Positions 1 through 7,071 of a stretch of 21,391 nt of DNA are shown in pieces; position 1 is the stretch's first letter, and every line of letters begins with the position of its first letter. The DNA comes from FEN-1219 sp036274615. GTDB lineage: Bacteria > Pseudomonadota > Gammaproteobacteria > Steroidobacterales > Rariloculaceae. The stretch lies in the NCBI GenBank assembly GCA_036274615.1, contig DASUFK010000031.1, positions 1-21,391 on the forward strand, written 5' to 3'. The translations under genes were made by a program, and so were the position numbers. The notes under the pieces were generated by a model. That model was not told where the DNA came from and made no database searches. It saw only the letters and a program-made list of their open reading frames with translations.

Positions 1-380
1 TCCACGCGATCGTAATCCACCGACACGCGCAGGAACTCGCGGCTGCCCGGGTGCAACGCTTGCAGCCGGAGCAGCTCGGCGCCGGCCGGGAGCTCGAGCA
101 GACCCCGCGTGGCGCCGTTCGCCACGCGCACCACGATCGCCGCTTCGCCGCCGTGCAGAAAGAAGTGCTGCACCGCGTGCGACAAGAAGCTGAACGGGCT
201 GTGGCCGCCGAACACGCGGCGATACGCTTCGAAGCTCTTGACGGAAACGGGCTCGTTGAGAGGTCCGCGCTCGGCGCGGCCGATAAAAGCGACCGTGGTG
301 GTCGCGATTATCGGGATGACGTCGTCACCGTCGAACCGCTCGGCCTCTGGAGAAACGAAGTCGAGAGACTCCGACGCCAC
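1..380 (-). CDS. Contractile tail sheath protein, N-terminal part (cut by left window edge)
   Basis: This minus-strand frame is open from a GTG at 380 to the window edge, giving 126 visible residues and no stop. Residues 24-40 (IIATTTVAFIGRAERGP) and 72-88 (HFFLHGGEAAIVVRVAN) match the N-terminal pattern of phage and injection-system sheath proteins, in which a short leader is followed by a 'T.AFIG.AERGP' strand and then 'FF.NGG....VVRV'. Sheath subunits stack around an inner tube and contract to drive it through a membrane. An in-frame TGA at 408-410 limits the upstream extent, and GTG 380 is the first plausible start after it. No strong Shine-Dalgarno is visible, and a weak TATGAT (407-412) lies about 27 nt upstream. 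The rest of the cluster would lie to the left. Whether it is a prophage, a tailocin or an extracellular injection system cannot be told from here. Confidence 0.78.
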   Translation of the reverse strand, partial: MASESLDFVSPEAERFDGDDVIPIIATTTVAFIGRAERGPLNEPVSVKSFEAYRRVFGGHSPFSFLSHAVQHFFLHGGEAAIVVRVANGATRGLLELPAGAELLRLQALHPGSREFLRVSVDYDRV

Positions 381-452
381 TGCTGCCCGTGCTTTTGGAA
401 AGCGCCATCATAGCCGGACGCACCGCTGCTTGCAGCATCAATGGATCGCGGC

Positions 453-797
453 GTCGTGTCTCACTTTGGCCGCGTGATGCGCGCTAACGCTGCGGACGTC
501 CCTCATTCGTGTGTTGCCTGTGCCGCGGCGGTAGCGACCGCCGAGCCACAGCGCCGAGAGCCGCGGAGCCGGGCGCGCAGCGCCCGGGGCGAGCCGCAGG
601 CGAGCATCCAAAACGCCATGGCACGCGTTGGATATGCGCGAGCCCGCCAAACACGGCGTTTTGGACCCCGGCGAACGCGCCGTGGCGAGGGAACCGGCCG
701 AAGGCCGGCGAAGTCGCGTGCCGCGGCACAGGCAACACACGAATGAGGGACGTCCGCAGCTGGCACCACATCAAGCGCGGCCAAAGTGAGACACGAC
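453..797. repeat. Large nested inverted-repeat element in a gene-free stretch
   Basis: The 420-base gap between the sheath start and the rhomboid stop codes for nothing I can support. It contains nested inverted repeats. The outer arms 453-474 and 776-797 are identical over 22 bp. The middle arms 489-529 and 720-760 are identical over 41 bp. The short unpaired stretches between outer and middle arms (475-488, 761-775) have diverged. A third pair, 607-617 and 655-665 (TCCAAAACGCC and its complement), sits in the centre. The right arm ends 3 nt before the rhomboid stop codon. The centre includes a 31-bp sequence (695-725, beginning CGGCCGAAGGCCGG) that recurs at 8796-8826. No transposase or target-site duplication was seen. 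A non-autonomous palindromic element (MITE- or REP-like) is the best guess; origin by inverted duplication is possible. Confidence 0.85.
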
Positions 798-800
798 TCA

Positions 801-1478
801 CTACTGGTAACGGGGCGAGCGGCGCTCTCTCAGGAACAAGCGGATGAGGACGAGGCCGGCGAGAAACCCGCCGACGTGCGCGCCGAACGCGATGCCGCCC
901 TCGCCGCTCGCCGCCAGCGTGCTCATCAGCTGTCCCAAGAACCAGAACCCGAGCACGAGCAGGGCGGGTACGCGAAACGTGTAGAACACGATGAATATCG
1001 GCAGCGCCACGAGCACGTTGGCACGCGGATAAAGCACGAGATAGGCGCCGAGCACGCCGGAGATCGCGCCGCTCGCCCCGATCATCGGGATCTGCGAGTC
1101 CATGTCGGGCAGCGCCTGAGCCAAGGCCGCCACCACACCGCAGATGAGGTAGAACGCGAGGTACCGAACGCGCCCGAGCCGGTCCTCGATGTTGTCGCCG
1201 AAGATCCAGAGATACAGCATGTTGCCCAACAGGTGCAGCACGCCGCCGTGCAGGAACATCGAGCTGAAGATGGTGAGCGCAGGCGCCACCACGGCGCCTT
1301 CCACCCGCACATGGCCGAACAGTGCACCGGGCAAGAAGCCGTACTGGTAGACGGCGACCTGGCCCTCGTACGGCGATAGCGTCCACTGCCAGATGAACAC
1401 CAGCACGCAGAGCGCGATGATGCCGATATTGACGACCGGAGTACTGCGGACGGGATTGTCGTCGCGTAGCGGGATCAC
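801..1478 (-). CDS. Rhomboid family intramembrane serine protease
   Basis: This 225-residue polytopic membrane protein cleaves transmembrane substrates within the lipid bilayer. The signature residues are all present: HGGVLHLLGN at 77-86 (oxyanion-side His and Asn), GASG at 134-137 with catalytic Ser136, and catalytic His201 in AFGAHVGGFLAG. Hydrophobic helices cover roughly residues 15-33, 66-76, 83-94, 106-122, 132-150, 155-184 and 196-216. The start is a GTG giving MIPLRDDNP, a common opening for bacterial members of this family; no strong Shine-Dalgarno is visible. It lies 31 nt downstream of the L,D-transpeptidase gene on the same strand, so co-transcription is likely. Its stop codon directly abuts the inverted-repeat element. 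The family assignment is firm; the substrate is unknown. Confidence 0.93.
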   Translation of the reverse strand: MIPLRDDNPVRSTPVVNIGIIALCVLVFIWQWTLSPYEGQVAVYQYGFLPGALFGHVRVEGAVVAPALTIFSSMFLHGGVLHLLGNMLYLWIFGDNIEDRLGRVRYLAFYLICGVVAALAQALPDMDSQIPMIGASGAISGVLGAYLVLYPRANVLVALPIFIVFYTFRVPALLVLGFWFLGQLMSTLAASGEGGIAFGAHVGGFLAGLVLIRLFLRERRSPRYQ

Positions 1479-1509
1479 GGGCGCACCCGCGGCCGCGCGG
1501 CGGCGGGGA

Positions 1510-2820
1510 TCAACGGGGACTCGGCGCCGCCGGAACGGCCGAGCCTTCGGTGCGGGCCGTCTTGTCCGCGGGCACCACCGGCACGGTGTTCTCGACGTGC
1601 CGCACCGACGCTAGGTAACGCTCGGGCGCCGGTGCAGAACGGAGAACCGGGAACGGGATGCCGCGCTTCTCGGTGACGATGCGGGCCACGAGCTCGTGGT
1701 CGACCGCCGCCCCGGCCGCGCTTCCCGCGCGCTCGAGCGCAGCCGCCAGCGCGCGCTCCGCGTCCGCCAGGAGGTCGCTGTCTTCCTCGGCGAGCGGCGG
1801 GTGAACTTCGAGATACAGGTTGTTCCCCTGCCATGCCGCGAGCACGGGCTGGTTCACGAGCCGCACGGGGGTGCCCTTGGCGATGCGCCCGAACAGCGCC
1901 TCGATGTCCTCGGGGTAGAGGCGGATGCAGCCGTGGCTCGATCGCATGCCCACGCCCGCCGGCGTGTTGGTGCCGTGGATCAGATAGCTCGGCAGCGACA
2001 GCGTGAGCGCGTAGCGGCCGAGCGGATTGTCCGGCCCGGCCTTCACGACGCTCGGCAGGGGATCGCCGCGGTCGGCGTGCTCTTTACGCACCGACGCGGG
2101 CGGATACCACACCGGGTCCTTCGCCTTGCCGGTGACCTTGGCCTCGCCGAACGGAGTGGCCCAGCCCTCCGCGCCGATGCCGATCGGGTAGCTCGTCACC
2201 GTCGTCGACGGGAGCGCCGGCTCCAACGGTTTCTGCGCGACAGCCGGGGTCACGGCGGCCGCCACGCCTTCCGCCTTCGCGGCCGGCTCGGGCGCGGCCT
2301 TTTGCGCCGGCGCGGCGTCGGCCACGGTCTTCTTGGCGGGCGCCTTCGCGGTCGAGCCCTTCGGCGTCGTCGTTTCGAAGTAGAACAGACGCATCGCCGG
2401 CACGTTGATCACGATGCCCTTGCGCGGCGCGTCGGGAAGGATCGTCTGCGTGGGCAAGTAGACGGGGGTGTCCACGCCCGGCAGCCACTTGTCCACGGTG
2501 GGATTCGCGACCCGCAGCTCCTCGTACCCCAAGTCGTAGACGCGCGCGATGGCCGCGAACGTGTCCTCGTAGTGCGAGAACAGCACCTGGGTCTCGCCGA
2601 TGATCTCTTGATTGGCCGCGAGCTCGAACTTGCGCGTGTCGAGCGGCGTTAGCCGCGGCGCGCGCGGATCGGGCACGGCGACGACCGCAGGCGCGGGCGC
2701 CGGCGGAGCCTCGGGTGGAGTGGACGACAACAGCGCGCAACCGCCGAGCGGCACGAGCGCGAGCACGCTGAGAGCCGCGTTACGCAGGAATCTCGAGTGA
2801 AGGGCGATTCGTCCGAGCAT
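1510..2820 (-). CDS. L,D-transpeptidase (YkuD domain) lipoprotein
   Basis: The 436-residue product has a lipoprotein signal with lipobox LGGC (Cys28), so it should be membrane-anchored in the periplasm. Residues 67-125 form a LysM-like or ErfK-type region (AIARVYDLGYEELRVANPTV) expected to bind peptidoglycan. The YkuD domain spans about 136-340 and carries the catalytic signature His282-Gly and SHGCIRL with nucleophile Cys298. Such enzymes make 3-3 crosslinks or attach lipoproteins to the wall. An Ala/Pro/Lys-rich stretch at 152-207 interrupts the early YkuD domain, and a C-terminal extension of about 95 residues follows it. The ATG at 2820 gives the full signal peptide, although no clear Shine-Dalgarno precedes it. 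A TATACT box at 2830-2835 would leave almost no leader. It sits 82 nt downstream of the M23 peptidase gene. Confidence 0.92.
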   Translation of the reverse strand: MLGRIALHSRFLRNAALSVLALVPLGGCALLSSTPPEAPPAPAPAVVAVPDPRAPRLTPLDTRKFELAANQEIIGETQVLFSHYEDTFAAIARVYDLGYEELRVANPTVDKWLPGVDTPVYLPTQTILPDAPRKGIVINVPAMRLFYFETTTPKGSTAKAPAKKTVADAAPAQKAAPEPAAKAEGVAAAVTPAVAQKPLEPALPSTTVTSYPIGIGAEGWATPFGEAKVTGKAKDPVWYPPASVRKEHADRGDPLPSVVKAGPDNPLGRYALTLSLPSYLIHGTNTPAGVGMRSSHGCIRLYPEDIEALFGRIAKGTPVRLVNQPVLAAWQGNNLYLEVHPPLAEEDSDLLADAERALAAALERAGSAAGAAVDHELVARIVTEKRGIPFPVLRSAPAPERYLASVRHVENTVPVVPADKTARTEGSAVPAAPSPR

Positions 2821-2902
2821 CCGACGTGAAGTATACAGAAGCGGCGTGCGAGCACACTGTCCGGAAAGAGCGACGCCGCTCGCGCGGCGCGGACGAGCGC
2901 AC

Positions 2903-3823
2903 TCAGCCGCCCGATGCGGGACTGCCGACGACGACGCGCCGGGTCGCCACGCGTCCGTTCGCGACCTGCTCCTCCGTGACGTTCAAGTACCGCCCGCCGG
3001 TGCGCGGCTCGCCGATCAGTCCCTCGCGCGTGACGAACCGCACCGCCACCGATTGCGTGCCTCCGTCGCGTTCCGTGCGGTACACACCGAAGTGCAGATG
3101 CGGCGCCGTGCTGTAGCCCGTGTTGCCCGACCGGGCAAGGAGCTGACCGCGCCGCACGCGATCGCCGACGCGCACTTCGATGCTCGCATGCTGCAGGTGA
3201 AAGTACTCGCCGGTCGTGCCGTCGGCGTGCAGCACCACCACGAAGTTCGCGAGCCGAGCGCACTCGTCGCTCCAGCAACCGCTCTCGTGCGAATCCTCCG
3301 CCAGCACCACGATACCTTCGCGTGCCGCGTGCACTGGCGTGCCCGTCGGCATGCCGAAGTCCACGGTGAACTGCTCCGCACCGCGATGACTGAGCCGCGC
3401 TGCGTAGCCCTGGATCACCGGATAGCTCTGCTCGTCGGCGTAAGGCAGCCGATATTCATAGGTGTCGTCGTGATCGGCGTCGACTACACCGACGACGACT
3501 TCGTGGCGATCCATCGCGCTCGACCACGGCAGCGGGCGCAGCGCGGGCGGGCGAATCGCGATACCGAGCGAGGCGCGGCTGCCGCCGCCGTCGAGCGAAG
3601 TCACGCCGATGCCCCAGGCGTTGGCGGCAGCTCGGGCGCCGGAAGCCGGCGGCACGAGCAGCCCAGCCGGCTCGAATGCCGCGGCCGGCTCCTGCGGGCA
3701 GTCGCGAGCGGCGTCGACGTCGGCGTTGGCGAGGCCGCTCATGAGCAGCGGACCGATCCAGAGCAGCTTGGCGCGGCAACGCCGGGCGGGCCCTCCCGGC
3801 AAGGCGAATCCCTTCATCCTCAT
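2903..3823 (-). CDS. Secreted M23-family metallopeptidase (LytM-like)
   Basis: From the ATG at 3823 the protein has 306 residues, beginning with a basic segment and a hydrophobic signal (LLWIGPLLMSGLANA, about 20-34). The C-terminal half is an M23 zinc peptidase fold: His146...Asp155 in LSHRGAEQFTVDFG, an EYFHLQ strand (His209) and the HLHFG motif (His242, His244). These are the expected zinc ligands and catalytic histidines for cleaving peptidoglycan peptide bridges. The paired cysteines in the ESGCWSDEC loop (183, 188) may form a disulfide. The reading frame stays open about 100 codons further upstream, but that part is arginine-rich and crosses the divergent promoter region, so I reject it. 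A second ATG at 3817 is equally possible. It is the first gene of a probable envelope set with the L,D-transpeptidase and rhomboid. Confidence 0.88.
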   Translation of the reverse strand: MRMKGFALPGGPARRCRAKLLWIGPLLMSGLANADVDAARDCPQEPAAAFEPAGLLVPPASGARAAANAWGIGVTSLDGGGSRASLGIAIRPPALRPLPWSSAMDRHEVVVGVVDADHDDTYEYRLPYADEQSYPVIQGYAARLSHRGAEQFTVDFGMPTGTPVHAAREGIVVLAEDSHESGCWSDECARLANFVVVLHADGTTGEYFHLQHASIEVRVGDRVRRGQLLARSGNTGYSTAPHLHFGVYRTERDGGTQSVAVRFVTREGLIGEPRTGGRYLNVTEEQVANGRVATRRVVVGSPASGG

Positions 3824-3920
3824 CGTTCTTGTTATTGGCGGACGGTCTTGTCGTTTGCGGACAGTATGCCCCAGCGCCCCTTGCGCGCGAGCGCACCTTC
3901 GACATAACCCGCCACCGCCG

Positions 3921-3967
3921 TTGATATCTCTACACATGTAGCGATATAAATCGACGCACGTAGAGAT
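3921..3967 (+). promoter_or_regulatory. Sigma-70-type promoter with BlaI/CopY-like operator in the spacer
   Basis: TTGATA (3921-3926) and TATAAA (3945-3950) are separated by 18 bp, each one mismatch from consensus. Inside the spacer lies a perfect dyad CTACACATGTAG (3930-3941), whose core TACACATGTA (3931-3940) fits the TACANNTGTA operator known for BlaI/MecI/CopY repressors. A degenerate copy, CGACGCACGTAG (3952-3963), lies 22 bp further on, over the expected transcription start. An outer repeat ATCTCTAC/GTAGAGAT (3926-3933, 3960-3967) frames both. Position suggests repression. The regulator gene is not in the window, so its identity is inference. Confidence 0.62.
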
Positions 3968-3979
3968 GGGAGACGGCCG

Positions 3980-4252
3980 ATGAGAACGACCTTGACCACC
4001 GCGGCGGGGCTCGCGGCGCTCGTCGGCGCGGGCCCCGCGGCGGCACATCACTCGGGCTACATGTACGAGACGTCGCCGATCTGGGTGAAGGGCGCCGTCG
4101 TCTACTTCGAGCACAAGAATCCGCATACCTTGATCACGTTGGAAGGCAGGGACGAGGACGGGCAGATTCGCCGTTGGGCCGTCGAAGGCCCTTCGCAGGC
4201 GGAGATCGACCGCACCGGCATGGGCACCGGCCTTCCGAACGTCCCGGGCCGC
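3980..4252 (+). pseudogene. DUF6152-type periplasmic protein, 3' part missing
   Basis: The start is well supported: ATG 3980 has GGGAG at 3968-3972, 7 nt upstream, behind a good promoter. Residues 1-22 are a signal peptide ending PAAA. The mature part starts HHSGYMYE and continues through KNPHTLITLEG and RRWAVEGP, the hallmarks of DUF6152 proteins. Members of this subgroup normally continue after a '(R)MGMGT' segment with a 'LKVGD.IEVCGF'-like strand. Here similarity stops near residue 83 (about 4228), and the frame then runs into the antisense strand of sohB, where it stays open only because of high GC. The sohB stop is at 4253. I infer a deletion or rearrangement that removed the C-terminal part. 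The function of the family is unknown. A short but functional product cannot be excluded. Confidence 0.66.
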
Positions 4253-5236
4253 TCAGCGCGACAACAGAGTCTCCGCGCCGGACAACATGCGCTCGGGCAA
4301 CGAGCGCCGCCGCTTGTAGCTGACGGCGTAGACGTCGCGCTCCTTGGCGGCCTCGCGCAGAAAGTCGTCGCTCGTGCGCAGCTCGTCCACGAGCTTGAGC
4401 TCGAGCGCGCGGATGCCGTACCAGTGCTCGCCGGTGGCCACCTTGTCGAGATCCACTTGCGGCCGGTGCTCGCGGATCTGGCTCTTGAAGAGCTCATGGA
4501 CCTCGTCGATCTCCTGCTGGAGCTTGTCCCGGCCCTCGTCGGTGTTCTTGCCGAACATGCTCAACGTGCGCTTGAAACGCCCGGCCGTGAGCATCTCGTA
4601 GTCGACGCCCTTCTCCTCGAGCAGGCGGTGGAAGTTCGGCAGCTGCGCCACCACTCCGATCGAGCCCACCACGGCGAACGGCGCCGCGATCAAGTGATCG
4701 CCGACGCACGCCATCAGATAGCCGCCGCTCGCGGCGACCTTGTCGATCGCGATCAGCAGCTTGAGGCCGCGCCGCTTGATCCTCAGCAGCTGCGACGCCG
4801 CGAACCCGTGCTCGTGTACGGCGCCGCCCGGGTTCTCCAGCCGGAGCAGCACTTGGTCGTGATCCGCCGCCACGTCGAGGACCGCGGACACCTCCTCGCG
4901 CAGCGACGCGCTCGCGCTCGCGCGCAAGTCGCCCTTGAAATCGAGGACGAACAGCCGCGGCCGCGCGGTTTGCTCCTTGGCGCGCTCCTTCGCGGCGCGC
5001 TTGCGATCCTTCTGGCGCGCCTTCGCCTGCTTCTTGAAGCCGCTTTTGCCCGCGATCGCACGCTTCACCGCGTCGGCAGCATCCTCGTAACGCCGATTGA
5101 GGTGCTCGACGGTGAGGCCTTCGCCGTGGCCGCCGCGGCGGCTCGACACGATCAACACGGCCACCACGAGCACGAGCGCCGCCACCGTCGCGAGCTCGAC
5201 GAGGAACAGCCCGTACGAGGATAGAAACTCGCTCAC
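4253..5236 (-). CDS. sohB: SohB-type signal peptide peptidase-like inner-membrane protease
   Basis: The product is 327 residues, close to E. coli SohB (about 350). An N-terminal membrane anchor (11-30) is followed by a lysine/arginine-rich linker (58-88, FKKQAKARQKDRKRAAKERA) and an S49-family peptidase domain (95-300). The predicted catalytic pair is Ser170 in KVAASGGYLMAC and Lys222 in AGRFKRTLSMFG. The start is a GTG at 5236 that overlaps the lipA stop by 4 nt (GTGA), indicating translational coupling; the open frame upstream of it is antisense or shadow of lipA. The gene ends against the truncated DUF6152 gene on the opposite strand, with no terminator visible between them. The physiological substrate is not evident. 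Confidence 0.93.
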   Translation of the reverse strand: MSEFLSSYGLFLVELATVAALVLVVAVLIVSSRRGGHGEGLTVEHLNRRYEDAADAVKRAIAGKSGFKKQAKARQKDRKRAAKERAKEQTARPRLFVLDFKGDLRASASASLREEVSAVLDVAADHDQVLLRLENPGGAVHEHGFAASQLLRIKRRGLKLLIAIDKVAASGGYLMACVGDHLIAAPFAVVGSIGVVAQLPNFHRLLEEKGVDYEMLTAGRFKRTLSMFGKNTDEGRDKLQQEIDEVHELFKSQIREHRPQVDLDKVATGEHWYGIRALELKLVDELRTSDDFLREAAKERDVYAVSYKRRRSLPERMLSGAETLLSR

Positions 5237-6228
5237 CTGGGCGCGAGGCCCACGTTGTTCTTCTCGAATACGCGGTCCGCGCGATAGCTCGACCGCACCA
5301 GCGGCCCTGCGACGACTTCCAGAAACCCCTTGGCGAGACCCCACTGCCGGTAGGTCTCGAATTCCTGCGGCGTGACGTAGCGCTCGACCGGCAGGTGATT
5401 CGGCGTGGGGCGCAGATACTGACCGAACGTCACGATGTCGACGGCCGCGCGCTTCAAGTCGTCGAGCGTCTCCAAGATCTCGTCCTCGGTCTCGCCCAAG
5501 CCCAGCATCAAGCTCGTCTTCGTGAGCACGTCGGGGCGATAGCGCTTCGCATGCCCGAGCACGGCGAGCGTTTGTCCATAGCCGGCGCGGGCGTCGCGGA
5601 CGCGATGGGTGAGGCGCTTCACCGTCTCCACATTTTGCGCAAAGACGTCGACGCCGGAGTCGAGCACCGTCTCGACGTCGCGCAGGTTGCCCGAGAAGTC
5701 CGGCGTGAGCGCCTCGACCGCCGTCGCGGGACAGGCCGCCTTGATCGCGCGGATGCAGTCGGCGTAGTGGCGCGCGCCGCCGTCGGGCAAGTCGTCGCGA
5801 TCCACCGACGTCAACACGACGTACTTGAGATTCATGAGCTGCGCCGTGCGCGCGGCGTTCTGCACTTCGCCCGGGTCGAGCCAGCCGCGCGGATTGCCGG
5901 TGTCGACGGCGCAGAACTGGCACGCGCGCGTGCATACCGCGCCCATCAGCATCAACGTGGCGGTGCCGTTGTTCCAGCACTCGCCGATGTTCGGGCAGAT
6001 GGACTCTTCGCACACGGTGGCGAGCCGGTGCGCGCGCACGGTGGAGCGCAGCTCCTCGAAACGCTCGCCGCTCGGGATGCGCGCCTTGAGCCACGGCGGC
6101 TTCGGCTCGCGCGGCACGGAGCTTCGATCGTCGCGCGTCTTCACGCCGTTCTTGATCGCAGTGAAGCCCTGCTCGGTTTGGTATTTGGATCCGCTCGTGA
6201 CGACGGGGATCCCGCGGAACTCGGCCAT
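5233..6228 (-). CDS. lipA: Lipoyl synthase
   Basis: LipA inserts two sulfur atoms into protein-bound octanoyl groups to make lipoate for pyruvate and 2-oxoglutarate dehydrogenases. The 331-residue sequence has both iron-sulfur sites: the auxiliary cluster cysteines 73, 78 and 84 (CEESICPNIGEC) and the radical-SAM triad 99, 103 and 106 (CTRACQFC). The C-terminal RSSYRAD segment with its conserved serine ligand is also present. I chose ATG 6228 (MAEFRGIPVV); an in-frame ATG at 6243 adds five residues, and neither has a clear Shine-Dalgarno. Frame extension further upstream crosses greB antisense and is spurious. No lipB lies next to it. It is divergent from greB (87 nt gap) and coupled downstream to sohB. 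Confidence 0.97.
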   Translation of the reverse strand: MAEFRGIPVVTSGSKYQTEQGFTAIKNGVKTRDDRSSVPREPKPPWLKARIPSGERFEELRSTVRAHRLATVCEESICPNIGECWNNGTATLMLMGAVCTRACQFCAVDTGNPRGWLDPGEVQNAARTAQLMNLKYVVLTSVDRDDLPDGGARHYADCIRAIKAACPATAVEALTPDFSGNLRDVETVLDSGVDVFAQNVETVKRLTHRVRDARAGYGQTLAVLGHAKRYRPDVLTKTSLMLGLGETEDEILETLDDLKRAAVDIVTFGQYLRPTPNHLPVERYVTPQEFETYRQWGLAKGFLEVVAGPLVRSSYRADRVFEKNNVGLAPR

Positions 6229-6315
6229 CGTGGCTGCTAACATGGGAAAAGAGGCGGTCGAGTATCGCACGTTTACCCTCGGCTGTTTACGGCTCGCCCC
6301 GTGTCTGGACGATCT

Positions 6316-6825
6316 ATGGCTCGCTATCGCTCGCCGCGCCCCGAAAGCTCGAAGTACATCACGCCCGAAGGCGCGGCGAAGCTGCGCCGCGAGCTCGACG
6401 AGCTGTGGCGAGTGAAGCGCCCGGCCGTGACGAAGGCGGTGTCCGAGGCCGCGGCCCAGGGCGATCGTTCCGAGAACGCCGAATACATCTACGGCAAACG
6501 TCAGCTCGCGGAGATCGACCGGCGCGTGCGCTTCTTGCGCAAGCGGCTCACCGGCATCCGCGTGGTGGACAGCCAGCCGTCCGACGCGAGCAAGGTGTAC
6601 TTCGGCGCCTGGTTCACCGTGTGCGACGCGGCGGGCGAGCAGCACGAATATCGGCTGGTGGGCCCGGACGAGTCGGACTTCGCCCCCGGCAACATCAGCA
6701 TGGACTCGCCGCTCGGGCGCGCGGTGCTCGGCAAGAGTGTCGGCGTGGAGCTCGCCGTGCGCACGCCGGACGGCGAGCGCCTCTACGAAATCGTTGGGGT
6801 GGACTACAAAAAAAAGCCCGGCTAG
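6316..6825 (+). CDS. greB: Transcription elongation factor GreB
   Basis: The 169-residue protein stimulates transcript cleavage by backtracked RNA polymerase. The N-terminal coiled coil contains YITPEGAAKLRRELDELW and the tip region AAAQGDRSENAEYIYGKRQL. Its acidic tip residues (DRSENAEY) are those that reach the polymerase active site. The C-terminal FKBP-like domain includes VYFGAWFTV and ISMDSPLGRAVLGKSVG. Length and the 'LWR.KRPAVTKAV' segment favour GreB over GreA. ATG 6316 was preferred to an in-frame GTG at 6301 because family members begin just before the helix. The last codons and the stop overlap a hairpin that serves the opposite strand. Confidence 0.96.
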   Translation: MARYRSPRPESSKYITPEGAAKLRRELDELWRVKRPAVTKAVSEAAAQGDRSENAEYIYGKRQLAEIDRRVRFLRKRLTGIRVVDSQPSDASKVYFGAWFTVCDAAGEQHEYRLVGPDESDFAPGNISMDSPLGRAVLGKSVGVELAVRTPDGERLYEIVGVDYKKKPG

Positions 6826-6832
6826 GCCGGGC
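6808..6832 (-). terminator. Intrinsic terminator for the minus-strand small gene
   Basis: A stem of GCCCGGC (6816-6822) and GCCGGGC (6826-6832) with a TAG loop lies next to eight As (6808-6815). On the minus strand this is a GC-rich hairpin followed by eight Us, a classic rho-independent terminator for transcripts of the small gene at 6871-7071. On the plus strand no U-tract follows. The loop is the greB stop codon itself, so coding and terminator functions share sequence. Confidence 0.85.
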
Positions 6833-6870
6833 GAGTCACAGGGGGAAACTCTTGCGACGACGTTGGGCGG

Positions 6871-7071
6871 TTACTGCAACCTGGCCCAATTGATCAGGCG
6901 AACGTCGCCAGACCGCAGATCGAAATTGCGAGCGAGCAGTGCCTCGATGTCCTTGGTCTCGTAGCGCTGCTCGGTCGGCTGGTTGACTTCGACCACACCG
7001 CTGAACTCCTGGTCCGATCCCTCGGCCGCTTCACCAGTGAGCACGAAGTGCGTGTAGTACTTGACGCCCAT
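6871..7071 (-). CDS. Small conserved-looking hypothetical protein (66 residues)
   Basis: I do not recognise this family. The ORF from ATG 7071 encodes an acidic, apparently soluble protein with no signal peptide or membrane helix. It begins MGVKYYTHFVLTGEA, continues with EFSGVVEVNQPTEQRY and ends FDLRSGDVRLINWARLQ. Amino-acid composition is balanced (Tyr, Phe, Asn, Ile) and unlike the Arg/Ala-rich shadow frames, which supports real coding. So does the strong minus-strand terminator 39 nt beyond its stop. The same frame is open upstream to 7446, but that part is low-complexity and antisense to the OmpA-family gene. No clear promoter or Shine-Dalgarno was found, and a slightly earlier alternative start is possible. 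Confidence 0.62.
   Translation of the reverse strand: MGVKYYTHFVLTGEAAEGSDQEFSGVVEVNQPTEQRYETKDIEALLARNFDLRSGDVRLINWARLQ

Noticed and set aside
484..1386. Minus-strand 300-residue frame running from the rhomboid region through the inverted repeat
   Set aside because: It is Arg/Ala-rich, is a frame-shifted shadow of the rhomboid gene and then crosses the palindromic element; no recognisable domain.
4253..5224. Continuation of the DUF6152 frame to 5224
   Set aside because: This part is antisense to sohB, with repetitive Leu/Ala/Arg composition typical of an open shadow frame in high-GC DNA.
4253..6645. Long upstream extensions of the sohB and lipA frames (613 and 470 residues)
   Set aside because: The extra N-terminal parts are Arg/His/Ala-rich and lie over lipA or greB in other frames; the family starts are at 5236 and 6228.
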